A stretch of DNA of 64,000 bases from Trichococcus sp. K1Tr (GTDB lineage: Bacteria > Bacillota > Bacilli > Lactobacillales > Aerococcaceae): NCBI RefSeq assembly GCF_028309625.1, contig NZ_JAQMHR010000007.1:1-64000 (forward strand), read 5' to 3'. Below, one piece after another: positions 1-8,825 of the stretch. Numbering within the stretch: the first letter of the stretch is position 1; the number at the start of each line of letters is the position of its first letter. The notes beneath the pieces were generated by a model. That model searched no databases and was not told where the DNA came from. It saw only the letters and a list, made by a program, of their open reading frames with translations. The position numbers and the translations under genes are program-made.

Positions 1-77
1 AGAAAAGACCGTTCGACTTGCATGTATTAGGCACGCCGCCAGCGTTCGTCCTGAGCCAGGATCAAACTCTCATGTAA
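1..77 (-). rRNA. 16S ribosomal RNA, 5' end (partial)
   Basis: The reverse complement reads GAGAGTTTGATCCTGGCTCA followed by the universally conserved start of 16S rRNA through the 'CATGCAAGTCGAACG' segment, then enters variable region V1 and leaves the window. Only the first ~75 nt are present. The exact mature 5' end is inferred from homology to Bacillus-type 16S. Transcription runs leftward out of the window. Confidence 0.97.
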
Positions 78-221
78 ATGTGGACTCTTGTACAGAAATC
101 CTACACGTTAAGCTGATTGCTCTTAATGTTTTGCTGACTTTATGTTTGCGATACAAAAGTATCGTCTTCGTTTGCTTCGACCGAAGTCTAAGCTCCTTGC
201 ACATTTGGTTCGTTCATTCTT

Positions 222-243
222 TATTCAGTTTTCAAAGGTCAAT
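222..243 (-). promoter_or_regulatory. boxA-like antitermination element in rRNA leader
   Basis: The minus strand carries GACCTTTGAAAACTGAATAA, close to the CTTTGAAAACT boxA core found in Firmicutes rRNA leaders and spacers, where NusB/S10 bind. It lies between the last rRNA promoter and the 16S start, the expected place. Assignment is by motif only. Confidence 0.55.
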
Positions 244-274
244 CGTGTATCACTCGTTACGTGATAGCTTATTC

Positions 275-303
275 ATATTATCACGGTCACCGCATCTTGT
301 CAA
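275..303 (-). promoter_or_regulatory. rRNA promoter P1 (proximal)
   Basis: On the minus strand a perfect -35 TTGACA (298-303) is separated by 17 bp from -10 TAATAT (275-280). It is the promoter nearest the 16S gene, about 200 bp upstream of the mature 5' end. Confidence 0.8.
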
Positions 304-358
304 CAGTTTTTAAAATTAAATTTCAAACTGTTTCGTTGGATGAATCAGCAACTTTCAT

Positions 359-387
359 ATGATAACATCGTTTTATCTTGCTGTCAA
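359..387 (-). promoter_or_regulatory. rRNA promoter P2
   Basis: Minus strand TTGACA (382-387), 17-bp spacer, TATCAT (359-364). It repeats the pattern of P1 84 bp further upstream. Confidence 0.7.
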
Positions 388-432
388 CAATGATTCTTAT
401 CTTGCCGCTGCCTTACAAAAGACAACTTCATA

Positions 433-461
433 ATACTATCATCATTTCAAACCTGTGTCAA
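433..461 (-). promoter_or_regulatory. rRNA promoter P3
   Basis: Minus strand TTGACA (456-461), 17-bp spacer, TAGTAT (433-438), 74 bp upstream of P2. Confidence 0.65.
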
Positions 462-503
462 ACAGATTTCAGAATAAAACGCATCGGATTACCGAGGAAC
501 TAA

Positions 504-533
504 ACTTTACCACAAAAATGTAAGCCTTGTCAA
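504..533 (-). promoter_or_regulatory. rRNA promoter P4 (distal)
   Basis: Minus strand TTGACA (528-533), 18-bp spacer, TAAAGT (504-509), 72 bp upstream of P3. It has the weakest -10 of the four. Between it and the terminator at 640-686 I see no further feature. Confidence 0.55.
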
Positions 534-639
534 CACCAGTGCATCAGCATTACTATGGGTCCGTCATTTTATGGGAAACCCGATTATTTCTTCAAATATA
601 AGGCTGCATATGCTAAATTTCCCAAAAATACTGCTGAAG

Positions 640-686
640 CAACGCGAGAAAATCAAAGAGGCAACCTCAAATTACGAGGTTGCCTC
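640..686 (-). terminator. Rho-independent terminator of the upstream RNA
   Basis: A perfect 11-bp stem (658-668 with 676-686, 7-nt loop) is followed on the minus strand by TTTGATTTTC. It would end leftward transcripts from the 1.24-kb promoter before they reach the rRNA promoters. Confidence 0.75.
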
Positions 687-1237
687 ACTTCATGCTTGTA
701 GCACTAGTTCCTGTTAATTTATCTACCAACAATGTATCCGTTGGTATTTAAAGTTAATGTTCTTTGACATGATCTTCGTTCATGTGAGTCTTACAAACTT
801 CCGGACTTCTTTTCCACTGAATGAGGAACATGGCCACAATATGAAGTTGTAGTACTGAAGATTCATCAAACATTTAAACGGGGCATCTCGCCACTCACAT
901 TTAAACACGAATCTTCTTCGAGATAACATTTTAAGTTTACTCGCCTAAAATGTTTCTCACTTCTGAACCTTTATCCATTCTATTACGGTTTTAACTTCAC
1001 AGGTTAAATCAATTTTTCATAGTTTTTCAAGCTAATCTAAATCTTTTCTGCTGCTACGTTACTTTTTTCATTCAATCTGTCATGTTGAATCTTTTCTAGA
1101 TTTTTCGGGTCTATACTTAAAGTCTCTACTCGATCATGAATGAAATTAAAACCATAAGATGCAAGAACTTCAATTGGTTCTATGTAAAGAATTCATTTTA
1201 TACAACCCTTTCGAGTTATATACCCTTCCTTCTTTAC
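643..1237 (-). ncRNA. candidate large structured non-coding RNA (~590 nt)
   Basis: This stretch lies between a good minus-strand promoter (1244-1272) and a strong terminator (640-686) and has no plausible protein-coding frame. It is dense in local hairpins: 724-730/740-746, 767-772/780-785, 857-864/909-916, a 9-bp stem 925-933/946-954 extended by 920-923/955-958, 991-995/1003-1007 and 1070-1075/1085-1090, joined by A-rich linkers. Length, ornate folding and A-rich linkers recall the large Firmicutes RNA classes ROOL (~0.6 kb) and GOLLD, which are known in Lactobacillales. I cannot align it to those families from memory, so the class is inference. A cre-like box sits inside the promoter. An alternative is a long untranslated leader or degraded sequence that folds by chance. 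Confidence 0.55.
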
Positions 1238-1243
1238 ACTGTA

Positions 1244-1272
1244 ATAATAACACGAAAGCGCTTGCTTTGCAA
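1244..1272 (-). promoter_or_regulatory. promoter with embedded cre-like box (for the large RNA)
   Basis: Minus strand -35 TTGCAA (1267-1272), exact 17-bp spacer, -10 TATTAT (1244-1249). A cre-like sequence with the AAGCGCTT core occupies 1253-1266, between -35 and -10, with three mismatches to TGWNANCGNTNWCA. In that position CcpA binding would block initiation. From 1273 to 1485, up to the malP stop, I see no gene and no clear terminator. Confidence 0.6.
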
Positions 1273-1485
1273 GTAAATGTTTCCCATTTTTTTAAATTAT
1301 TTGAATTTTTTTTTATGTTTTCCTCCAAGTTTCCGACTGACTTTATGGCTACAATGCTAGCTTCTGCATCCCCGCAGACTATCCTCAGCTTCGATTCGAA
1401 ACACCCATACACTTTCATGGCAGTACGGCTCTTCAGCGATGATAGAACGCAAATAAGGGCCGCCTCCCAGCAGCCCCCAATTCGA

Positions 1486-3765
1486 TCACAGCTTCATCTT
1501 GACGACGACAGCTTCATTCACTTGCACCAATTCATCATTTAAGTAAACGTCAAGCTCCGGCCCTTCCTCAACGGTAAGTGTCACTTCTCCCCCGATTACT
1601 TCCACATCAAGCAAACTACCCCGGAAATTGATTTTGAAATCATAGCCTTGCCAATTTTCGGGAACGAATGGTTTGAAATGTAGGACACCCTCTTTCACGC
1701 GCATTCCGGCAAAGCCTTGGACGATAGCCAACCAGGCACCGCTCATCGAAGTGATGTGAAGCCCGTCATCCGTATCATTGTTGTAGTTGTCCAGATCGAG
1801 CCTTGCGGTGCGCGCATACAATTCGACCGCTTTTTCTTCTTTGCCGAGTTCCGCAGCCAGAACGGCATGTACGGAAGGCGACAAGGATGATTCGTGCACA
1901 GTCATCGGTTCATAGAAATCAAAATTGCGTCTCTTTTCTTCCATGCTGTACCGATCATTCAGGAAATAGATGCTCTGCAACACATCGGACTGTTTGATGA
2001 ACGGAGATCGCAGGATTTTATCCCATGACCAGTGCTGATTCAAAGGCCTTTCGCTCGGATCCAACGTATCGGCAGGACGAAGGTCTTTGTCAAGGAACGT
2101 GTCATGCTGGACGAAAACGCCGAGTTCTTCATCATACGGATAATACATCCGGGCAATGATATCTTTCCAGTGGTCCGTTTCCGATTTCGTCAGGCCATGC
2201 TCTGCCCATTTCTTGGGGGACACTTTTTCAAGTGCATCCAGCGTGTACTGCAGCGTCCACGTCGCCATATTATTGGTGTGGTAATTGTTGCTTACGTTGT
2301 TTTCGTACTCATTCGGGCCAGTCACGCCATGGATCATGTATTTTTGATTGCGTTTGGAAAAATGGACCCGATCCGCCCAGAAACGGGAAATACCGATAAG
2401 GACATCGATTCCCGTTTCCACTAGGTAGCTTTCATCCCCCGTGTAGTTCGTGTAGTTGTAGATGGCATGCGCTATCGCCCCGTTGCGGTGGATTTCCTCA
2501 AAAGTTATTTCCCATTCGTTGTGGCATTCGATTCCGTTGAAGGTCACCATCGGATACAAAGCGCCTTTCAGCCCCTGCTGGCGTGCGTTGTGGAAAGCAC
2601 CCGGCAACTGCTGATGACGGTAGCGCAACAACTGGCGGGTGACTTTCGGTTCGGCCACGGAAAGGTACATCGGCACCATGTATGCCTCCGTATCCCAATA
2701 GGTGGCGCCGCCGTATTTCTCGCCGGTGAAGCCTTTCGGACCGATGTTCAAGCGTTCATCTTCTCCATAATAGGTAGAAAACAATTGGAAAAGGTTGAAG
2801 CGGATCCCTTGCTGCGCTTCGTCTTCGCCCATTATTTTCACGTCCGCCTTCGCCCATCTCGCTTCCCAAGCACGTTCATGCGCGGCGATAAGCATGTCAT
2901 AGCCTTCCCCAGCTGCTTCACTGGACATCTTTTTGGCGATGAACGCCTGCTCAGCATCCGGAATGTCCCGGCTGGTGATGACAGCGACATACTTGTCCAA
3001 AACGACCTTTTCGCCCGCGGAAACGAGTCCTGAAAAAGTTTCTTCTACTAAAAGGCCGCTTTCGTTGCTGCCGGTTTGTCCTAATCCAGAAACACGGTTG
3101 CTCATCGCTGCAGTGACCGTGAACTGCTCGATCCCAAACGGATTCGGAATCGTTTTGGCGCTCAGGCTGACTGGTGCATCCAAGGTACGCCCCGCTTCTT
3201 CCCAGAACATTTCCTCGTAATTCGCATCCTCATTCGTGACGTTCCCGTCCAGACGCGGATGGAATTCCAAATCAGCGGAACCTTTCAATACTTCTGCCAT
3301 GACCCGCACGAGGCAAAGTTCCTTCTGCGAGATGCTGACGAAGCGTTCAAAAGTGAACTTGATTTCCGCAGTATCGCCCTCACTTTTCCAAATGAAGCTG
3401 CGGTTCAATACGCCGCGATACATGTCCAATTCCATGTGAAAATACGCGACGGGTTGCTTCGCCAAATCAAGCGGTTCGCCATCGATGAGGATGCCGACAG
3501 CAATGAAGTTCATGGCGTTGATGACTTTCCCGAAATATTCCGGGTAGCCGTTCTTCCACCAACCCACACGTGTTTTGTCGGGATACCAGACACCCGCCAA
3601 GTAGGTCCCTTCATGGGTGTCGCCTGAGTAGCCTTCCTCGAAATTGCCGCGCATCCCCATATAGCTGTTGCCGATCGCGGTCAGGCTTTCCTGCAGCCGC
3701 TTCTCTTCTTTATCCAACTCGGCCGTCTTTAATTTCCATGGATCGATATCAAACAGTCTTTTCAT
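1486..3765 (-). CDS. malP: maltose phosphorylase (GH65)
   Basis: A 759-residue GH65 phosphorylase that splits maltose with phosphate into glucose and beta-glucose-1-phosphate in the cytoplasm. The length matches the family. The [15 protein letters not shown] segment (about residue 413) and [15 protein letters not shown] (about 475-490) are typical, and the Glu in GPNEYEN corresponds to the known general acid of Lactobacillus brevis maltose phosphorylase. The start ATG has an AAAGAGGG ribosome site. It follows two GH13 genes on the same strand but has its own promoter with a cre site. The usual partner beta-phosphoglucomutase is not adjacent; a HAD protein at 31.8 kb could serve. Trehalose or kojibiose phosphorylase are relatives that cannot be fully excluded. 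Confidence 0.88.
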   Translation of the reverse strand: MKRLFDIDPWKLKTAELDKEEKRLQESLTAIGNSYMGMRGNFEEGYSGDTHEGTYLAGVWYPDKTRVGWWKNGYPEYFGKVINAMNFIAVGILIDGEPLDLAKQPVAYFHMELDMYRGVLNRSFIWKSEGDTAEIKFTFERFVSISQKELCLVRVMAEVLKGSADLEFHPRLDGNVTNEDANYEEMFWEEAGRTLDAPVSLSAKTIPNPFGIEQFTVTAAMSNRVSGLGQTGSNESGLLVEETFSGLVSAGEKVVLDKYVAVITSRDIPDAEQAFIAKKMSSEAAGEGYDMLIAAHERAWEARWAKADVKIMGEDEAQQGIRFNLFQLFSTYYGEDERLNIGPKGFTGEKYGGATYWDTEAYMVPMYLSVAEPKVTRQLLRYRHQQLPGAFHNARQQGLKGALYPMVTFNGIECHNEWEITFEEIHRNGAIAHAIYNYTNYTGDESYLVETGIDVLIGISRFWADRVHFSKRNQKYMIHGVTGPNEYENNVSNNYHTNNMATWTLQYTLDALEKVSPKKWAEHGLTKSETDHWKDIIARMYYPYDEELGVFVQHDTFLDKDLRPADTLDPSERPLNQHWSWDKILRSPFIKQSDVLQSIYFLNDRYSMEEKRRNFDFYEPMTVHESSLSPSVHAVLAAELGKEEKAVELYARTARLDLDNYNNDTDDGLHITSMSGAWLAIVQGFAGMRVKEGVLHFKPFVPENWQGYDFKINFRGSLLDVEVIGGEVTLTVEEGPELDVYLNDELVQVNEAVVVKMKL

Positions 3766-3840
3766 GAACGTTCCCTCTTTCCGAAATCAGATGCCGGTCC
3801 TTGGCGGAGCCCGCATAAGAACGATTGTTTTGATGACTTT

Positions 3841-3879
3841 ATTATCCCAATTCTGACCACTCTATTGCAAGCGCAATCA
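3841..3879 (-). promoter_or_regulatory. malP promoter overlapped by cre
   Basis: Minus strand -35 TTGCAA (3865-3870), 18-bp spacer, -10 GATAAT (3841-3846). The cre-like TGATTGCGCTTGCA (3866-3879) overlaps the -35 with two mismatches to consensus, so repression by CcpA during growth on glucose is likely. Confidence 0.65.
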
Positions 3880-3931
3880 CGGTTAGTGCTGCTATATTTT
3901 CAATCTGATTCGAATATTTCCCTCTGTGAAC

Positions 3932-5242
3932 TCAAACTTCGGTCAGCAGCGCTTCGCCGTAGCTCTTGAACAATATCGGCAGGCTGCGAGTTTCCAACAA
4001 ACCTTCCCTGATTTGATATTCCTTGTCATCCAACAGATTGCGATAGCTGCCATCCGGCAAATCAACGGCAACCTTGGCCGCTTTCCCGTCCAGACAGAAA
4101 ATACCTGTCAGCCTTTCATTCCCAAGCCGGTAATAGCCGATGACCGTCTCCGATTCGGTGGCTGCCGTCAGGTCATAACTCCCGTCCCGAACGGACGCTT
4201 CCCTTTTGAAACGTTGCAGCCGCTGCAGTAAGGGCGTCAGGTCTTCCTCATGGTTCCACAAAATCGGATCTTTTTCGAACAGATCCGGCAGATGTGCCGT
4301 CGCGGTCTCCTGTCCGCCGAAGAGCAGCAAGGTCCCTTTCTGGAAATAGGTAAAGGCCGTCCAATTCCGCAACCTGCCGAGCTCCTCGATTTCCGAACGG
4401 ATGCGCGGATGATCATGGTTCTCCAGGAAACGCAGTTTGACGTAATTCACGGGATAGATGCCATCCTGGAACAGAAGGACATCCAAATAGTTTTTGAGGC
4501 TGATTTCTCCCCAGAAGTAATCTTGCTGAAAATCATGCACATCATAGTCGTAGGTGATATCGAACGCTTCATACAATTCACTGTCGGAGTGGCCGATATT
4601 TCCGCGGTCCCGATTCATCCTCAGAAAAGTCGGATGGACCGACTCGGCCAACCAGACGACACCCTCTTTGACTTCAGCGACTTCTTTTCTGGCCCGAATC
4701 CAAAATTCCAACGGCACGAGGCTCGCCACATCGCAGCGGAAACCGTCGACAATGGAAGCCCATTGCTTCAAGGTTTCGATCTGATAATCCCACAAAGCCG
4801 GATGACTGTAATCCAAGTCGACGATGTCGTACCACTCGCCGACTTTATTGCCCATTTCGCCGTTCGGTCGGCGATAGAACCATTCCGGATGCTGTTCGAC
4901 AAGCTGGGAATCCGGCGATGTGTGGTTGTACACCACATCAATCATCACCTTCATGCCCAATTCATGGATCGCGGCAGCCAGTGCTTTGAAGTCTTCCATC
5001 GTCCCGTAGGCAGGATTGACGGAGCGGTAGTCTTTGATGGCATAAGGACTGCCTTCCACCCCTTTGCGCTTCTTTTCGCCGATGGGATGGATTGGCATGA
5101 ACCAGATGGTGTCCGTACCCAGCCCCTTTATCCGTTGCAAGTCCGGGATGATGGCAGCAAAAGTCCCTTCAGGCGTATGGTTACGGACATAAATGCAATA
5201 GATGATTTCATTTCGTAAATTCAAGCGTGTATCTTTTGCCAT
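3932..5242 (-). CDS. GH13 alpha-amylase-family glycosidase
   Basis: A 436-residue cytoplasmic GH13 enzyme with no signal peptide. The catalytic residues are visible: nucleophile Asp in GFRCDVASL (about 169), acid/base Glu in WLAESVHP (about 197), transition-state Asp in FLENHDHPR (about 275), and the region-I motif DVVYNHT. It is shorter than most GH13 glucosidases (500-580 residues), with a reduced C-terminal beta domain. The start ATG has an AAGGGGG ribosome site 21 bp after the upstream GH13 stop, so the two are cotranscribed. Likely substrates are maltodextrins; exact specificity (maltogenic amylase, neopullulanase-like, other) cannot be read from sequence. Confidence 0.85.
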   Translation of the reverse strand: MAKDTRLNLRNEIIYCIYVRNHTPEGTFAAIIPDLQRIKGLGTDTIWFMPIHPIGEKKRKGVEGSPYAIKDYRSVNPAYGTMEDFKALAAAIHELGMKVMIDVVYNHTSPDSQLVEQHPEWFYRRPNGEMGNKVGEWYDIVDLDYSHPALWDYQIETLKQWASIVDGFRCDVASLVPLEFWIRARKEVAEVKEGVVWLAESVHPTFLRMNRDRGNIGHSDSELYEAFDITYDYDVHDFQQDYFWGEISLKNYLDVLLFQDGIYPVNYVKLRFLENHDHPRIRSEIEELGRLRNWTAFTYFQKGTLLLFGGQETATAHLPDLFEKDPILWNHEEDLTPLLQRLQRFKREASVRDGSYDLTAATESETVIGYYRLGNERLTGIFCLDGKAAKVAVDLPDGSYRNLLDDKEYQIREGLLETRSLPILFKSYGEALLTEV

Positions 5243-5262
5243 AAGAATCCCCCTTTACAAAT

Positions 5263-6966
5263 CTAACTATTGTAAACAGTCTGGAAAACGGTCACACCGT
5301 AAGGCGCCAAGTACAAAGTTTCCCCTTCCAGCCTGTTCCCTTCATTCTGCAACAGAATCTGGCGGTAACCGTGCTGTTCCAAACGTGGAAGCACAAATTC
5401 CCTCGGTTGGTCCGTGACGTTGCAGATGACCAGGCCGACCTCTTTGTCCATCACGCGCTCATAGACAAAGAAATCATCGTGCGTGTCCCAAAGATGATAG
5501 TCCCCTTCGACGAACAGATCCGTCTTCTTCAGATCCAATACTTTCCGGTAAAAATGCAATATACTGTCGAAATTGGCTTCTTCCGCGGCTACGTTATAAT
5601 CCGGCTCGACGTTGACGCCGCTCCACGGGGTAACCGTCGAAAAACCGGCAAAAGCTGACTGATACCATTGCATCGCACCGCGGCTGGCGTCTTTGGAACT
5701 TTCCCGCAGATTGTAGAGGACCGCCTCTTCGCTGTACCCCAATGCCAAGGCATCCTTATAGAACGTTTGCGCTTCCGGTGAATGGAAATTTTTGATGTCA
5801 TTCAGGTAAAGGTTCTTCATCCCAAGTTCTTCTCCGTTGAGGATGAACGGGATGCCCTTCTGAAGATACATCAGAGCCGCCAGCATTTTCGCGCTGTTAT
5901 CGCGGTAGACCGTGTCGTCCCCGATCCGGGAAACGACCCGAGCCATATCGTGGTTGTTCCAATAGAGCGTCGGACCGCCGACATCCGCCATGACTCTCTG
6001 CCACTCCTGCAGATTTTTCTTGAAGGCACCGTACAGCAGCTTCGTCTTCTGCATATTTGAGGAAAGGCGCGGGTCTTTCGACTTTTCATCCATCGTGAAA
6101 TAACGGAAAGTGATGACCGTATCGCAGCCCCCGGCAACGGGATCCGTATAGGAACGCGCCAGCTCGACGGTGGCCGAGGCTGCTTCCCCGACGATGAACG
6201 TGTCCGGATAGCGTTCCCGCAAAGTCGAGGTGAAGAATTTCATGTATTCATTGATTTTCGGCAGATTGGCGTAATAGTTCTCGGCCAGTCCGATTTCCCC
6301 TTCAACCAGCCCTTCCACATCCGGAAAGCCTTCTTCCTTTTGCAGATGGATGAAAGCATCCAAACGGAAACCGTCGACTCCCTTGTCAAGCCAGAAAAAG
6401 GCGATGTCGACCATCGCGCGCCGCACTTCCGGATTGGCCCAATTCAGATCGGGCATTTCCTTCGCAAACAGATGGAAATAATATTGGTCACCGGATGGTT
6501 CCTTTTCCCAAACAGTCCCGGTGAAAAAGGATTCCCAATTGTTCGGCAGATCCTGCCCGCCGTTTTTGCCGTCCGCCCAAATATAATAATCGCGGTACGG
6601 ATTGTCTTTCCCCTTTAAGGCCTCCTGGAACCACGGATGCTGTTCCGAAGTGTGGTTCATCACAAAATCGAAGATGACTTTAATGCCGCGTTTATGCGCC
6701 TCGAGGATCAGCTCTTCAATTTCAGCCATCGTCCCGAAAATCGGATCAATTTCGAGGAAGTCGGAAATATCATACCCATTATCGACTTTCGGCGATTTGA
6801 AAATCGGATTCAGCCAAATCATATTGACGCCCAAATTTTGAATATAATCCAAACGGTTGATGACGCCGCGGATATCCCCGACACCATCCCCGTTGGAATC
6901 CTGAAAACTCATCGGATACACTTGATACACAATCAATCCATGCCACCACTCACGCACATTACCCAT
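5263..6966 (-). CDS. malL: oligo-1,6-glucosidase / alpha-glucosidase (GH13)
   Basis: A 567-residue GH13 exo-glucosidase, the standard length for MalL/oligo-1,6-glucosidase. It opens with the family hallmark VYQVYPMSFQDSNGDGVGDI, then DFVMNHTS (region I), nucleophile Asp in DGFRLDAF (about 203), Glu in FIVGEAAS (about 258) and NNHDMARV (about 340). It acts in the cytoplasm on isomalto- and malto-oligosaccharides. A GAGG ribosome site precedes the ATG. It is first of the leftward GH13 pair, followed by malP, so together they turn maltodextrin into glucose and glucose-1-phosphate. The choice between alpha-1,4 and alpha-1,6 preference is not certain. Confidence 0.88.
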   Translation of the reverse strand: MGNVREWWHGLIVYQVYPMSFQDSNGDGVGDIRGVINRLDYIQNLGVNMIWLNPIFKSPKVDNGYDISDFLEIDPIFGTMAEIEELILEAHKRGIKVIFDFVMNHTSEQHPWFQEALKGKDNPYRDYYIWADGKNGGQDLPNNWESFFTGTVWEKEPSGDQYYFHLFAKEMPDLNWANPEVRRAMVDIAFFWLDKGVDGFRLDAFIHLQKEEGFPDVEGLVEGEIGLAENYYANLPKINEYMKFFTSTLRERYPDTFIVGEAASATVELARSYTDPVAGGCDTVITFRYFTMDEKSKDPRLSSNMQKTKLLYGAFKKNLQEWQRVMADVGGPTLYWNNHDMARVVSRIGDDTVYRDNSAKMLAALMYLQKGIPFILNGEELGMKNLYLNDIKNFHSPEAQTFYKDALALGYSEEAVLYNLRESSKDASRGAMQWYQSAFAGFSTVTPWSGVNVEPDYNVAAEEANFDSILHFYRKVLDLKKTDLFVEGDYHLWDTHDDFFVYERVMDKEVGLVICNVTDQPREFVLPRLEQHGYRQILLQNEGNRLEGETLYLAPYGVTVFQTVYNS

Positions 6967-6999
6967 ACCAAAAACCTCACTTTTATGATGTGAAAAGCG

Positions 7000-7190
7000 G
7001 AACGGGTTCGCCCAGCCCTGAAAGAATTTTAGGAAATCTGGCCCTGAATGAGCATCGTAGAGCGCAATTGCTGAGAGACTTCCTGCGTCAGCAGGTTAGT
7101 CGAACAGTATGTCTTGGCTCGCAGAGACAAGAGGTTCCTTTATCCTTTTTCCGAAGGGCTAACCCGTGAAGCTAGCCATCATTATTCGTT
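7000..7190. ncRNA. candidate structured RNA, possibly 6S-like
   Basis: The gap between malL and proC holds a long-range stem: CGGGTT and AGCCCT (7003-7019, split by a 5-nt bulge) pair with AGGGCT and AACCCG (7155-7166), enclosing a perfect small hairpin CCTGC-GTCA-GCAGG (7082-7095), a TGTCT/AGACA hairpin (7110-7128) and an inner AGGAA/TTCCT helix. A rod closed by a terminal stem with an internal bubble, 170-190 nt long, resembles 6S RNA (in lactic bacteria also described as Lacto-usp). The strand is unresolved; on the minus strand it would also form the leader of malL. I could not match it to tmRNA, RNase P, SRP RNA or a known riboswitch. Confidence 0.4.
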
Positions 7191-7309
7191 GGAACAATAC
7201 TTACCTTAAGCTTACCCAAAAGGCCTAATAAAAACAAATCACAGGATGTGATGATGCCCATACTTTGCAGCATTCCATCATTTTCTGTACGATTTCCCCA
7301 TTTCCTTGG

Positions 7310-7315
7310 TATAAT
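7310..7315 (+). promoter_or_regulatory. proC extended -10 promoter
   Basis: TTGGTATAATG gives a consensus TATAAT with an upstream TGG extension and only a weak -35. An AAGGAG ribosome site (7357-7362) follows before the proC ATG. Confidence 0.55.
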
Positions 7316-7371
7316 GATGAAGTTAAAGCATTTAAACTAACTTACTCATCATCCAAAAGGAGTCCTCATCC

Positions 7372-8190
7372 ATGAAAAAAACAATCGGATTCATCGGCAG
7401 CGGGAACATGGGCGGAGCCATCATCGGCGGGCTTGTCGGTTCTGCGCTTGTTGCACCAAACCAAGTCATCGTATCCAGCCAAGACAACGAAAGCCTGCAA
7501 GCCTTGAAGGAACAACACGGCATCCGCATCGCGGCCGACAACAGACAGGCGGCAGCCGAAGCGGACATCCTTTTTTTGGCAGTCAAACCGAATATCTACC
7601 ACATCGTCATCGATGAAATCAAAACAGCCATCAAAGAAAATGTCGTCATCGTAACGATCGCAGCCGGCAAAAGCTTAAGCGACATCGAAGAGCGCTTCGG
7701 CCGCAAGGTGAAAGTAGTCCGCGCCATGCCGAACACACCTGCTTTGGTCGGCGAAGGCATGACCGGCATTTGCGCCAACGAAGTAGTGAACGTAGCGGAG
7801 CTGACGGACGTCAAAAACATCTTTGACAGCTTCGGTCGCAGCGAAATGGTTGCGGAATACATGATGGATGCGGTGACAGGCGTCAGCGGTTCATCTCCGG
7901 CCTTAGTCTTCATGTTCATCGAATCTTTGGCCGATGGCGCCGTCCGCGGCGGCATGCCTCGCCAACAAGCCTACAAATTTGCGGCACAGGCAGTCCTTGG
8001 TTCCGCAAAAATGGTGCTGGAAACAGGCAAACATCCAGGTGAACTGAAAGATATGGTCTGCTCCCCGGGTGGAACGACAATCGAAGCCGTTGCGGAATTG
8101 GAAAAAAATGGGTTCCGATCCGCTGTCATTTCGGCAGTCCAAACAACCATCGACAAATCCATCGCCATGAGCAAACCGAAAGAAAACTGA
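7372..8190 (+). CDS. proC: pyrroline-5-carboxylate reductase
   Basis: A 272-residue enzyme catalysing the last step of proline synthesis, NAD(P)H-dependent reduction of 1-pyrroline-5-carboxylate. The N-terminal Rossmann motif GFIGSGNMGGAII (residues 6-18) binds the nucleotide, VRAMPNTPALVGEGMTG is the family signature in the middle, and the C-terminal dimerisation domain has the SGSSPALVFMFIESLADGAV and CSPGGTTIEA segments. Length and start (ribosome site AAGGAG) are normal. It is a single gene with its own promoter and terminator; proA and proB are not adjacent. Confidence 0.96.
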   Translation: MKKTIGFIGSGNMGGAIIGGLVGSALVAPNQVIVSSQDNESLQALKEQHGIRIAADNRQAAAEADILFLAVKPNIYHIVIDEIKTAIKENVVIVTIAAGKSLSDIEERFGRKVKVVRAMPNTPALVGEGMTGICANEVVNVAELTDVKNIFDSFGRSEMVAEYMMDAVTGVSGSSPALVFMFIESLADGAVRGGMPRQQAYKFAAQAVLGSAKMVLETGKHPGELKDMVCSPGGTTIEAVAELEKNGFRSAVISAVQTTIDKSIAMSKPKEN

Positions 8191-8202
8191 ATCTAACCAA
8201 AA

Positions 8203-8243
8203 CGAACCCCCTGAGCCGCTCACTCGCTCAGGGGGTTCGTTTG
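8203..8243 (+). terminator. proC terminator
   Basis: A 13-bp perfect stem, CGAACCCCCTGAG (8203-8215) with CTCAGGGGGTTCG (8227-8239), followed by TTTG. Confidence 0.85.
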
Positions 8244-8250
8244 TGATATG

Positions 8251-8286
8251 AAAAAAGCTCTACCCCACAATATCGGAGTAAGAGCT
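8251..8286 (-). terminator. perR terminator
   Basis: On the minus strand a GC-containing stem (8256-8266 with 8275-8286) is followed by six T. It ends the leftward perR transcript and converges on the proC terminator. Confidence 0.8.
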
Positions 8287-8302
8287 CTCAGCTGTACAAT
8301 TG

Positions 8303-8791
8303 TTAATGATGGTGGTGATGCCCGGCAGCTTCGGCTCCGTCATCGATGTCTTCTTTTTGGACCCCTTTTTCCTGGCACTCAGGACAGATGCCGTAGACTT
8401 CCATGCGGTGATGGCTGACTTGGAAACCAGTCAAATTCTCGGCGACCATCTCTACATCATCCAATACAGGATAATAAAGATCGACGATTTTTCCGCAACT
8501 TTCGCAGATGGCGTGATAATGCTGCGTATTGCTGAAGTCAAATCGGCTTGAAGCATCTCCATAAGCCAATTCCTTCACAAAACCAATTTTTACAAAAAGT
8601 CTCAAATTGTTGTAAACAGTGGCTGCGCTCATATTCGGAAAGCGATCGGCCAACGCTTTGTAGATGTCATCCGCAGTCGGATGCATCTTGGACTCGACCA
8701 AATATTCCAAAATAGCGTAACGTTGCGGTGTAATCCGGATATTTGCATTTTTCATTTTTTCGATTGAATCATTTACGACTGTACGGTGCAT
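8303..8791 (-). CDS. perR: peroxide-responsive repressor PerR (Fur family)
   Basis: A 162-residue metal-dependent repressor of peroxide-stress genes. It closely follows Bacillus PerR: the helix-turn-helix [13 protein letters not shown], the His in [11 protein letters not shown], the Asp in SRFDFSN, the pair QHYHAIC and the Asp of KIVDLYYP form the regulatory Fe/Mn site, and CESC plus CPEC form the structural zinc site. I chose the ATG at 8791 because GAGGGGGG lies 7 bp before it; the in-frame GTG upstream has no such site. A PerR box overlaps its promoter, suggesting autoregulation. The C-terminus ends in five consecutive His, an unusual tail that might bind metal. Confidence 0.93.
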   Translation of the reverse strand: MHRTVVNDSIEKMKNANIRITPQRYAILEYLVESKMHPTADDIYKALADRFPNMSAATVYNNLRLFVKIGFVKELAYGDASSRFDFSNTQHYHAICESCGKIVDLYYPVLDDVEMVAENLTGFQVSHHRMEVYGICPECQEKGVQKEDIDDGAEAAGHHHHH

Positions 8792-8825
8792 GGTGTATCC
8801 CCCCTCTTCTGGAATCACTTGTATA

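Noticed and set aside
1170-1418. 82-codon minus-strand open frame between malP and the large RNA
   Set aside because: It runs through the promoter and cre-like box at 1244-1272, has no ribosome site and resembles no protein I know.
4250-5218. Long plus-strand open frame opposite the GH13 gene
   Set aside because: It is a shadow of the GC-rich minus-strand gene: no family match, no ribosome site, while the minus strand has intact catalytic motifs.
7020-7170. T-box, TPP or lysine riboswitch in front of proC or malL
   Set aside because: The required conserved cores (for example the T-box GGTGGNACCGCG bulge or the TPP CTGAGA...GAACCTGA pair) are missing; only a lone CTGAGA is present.
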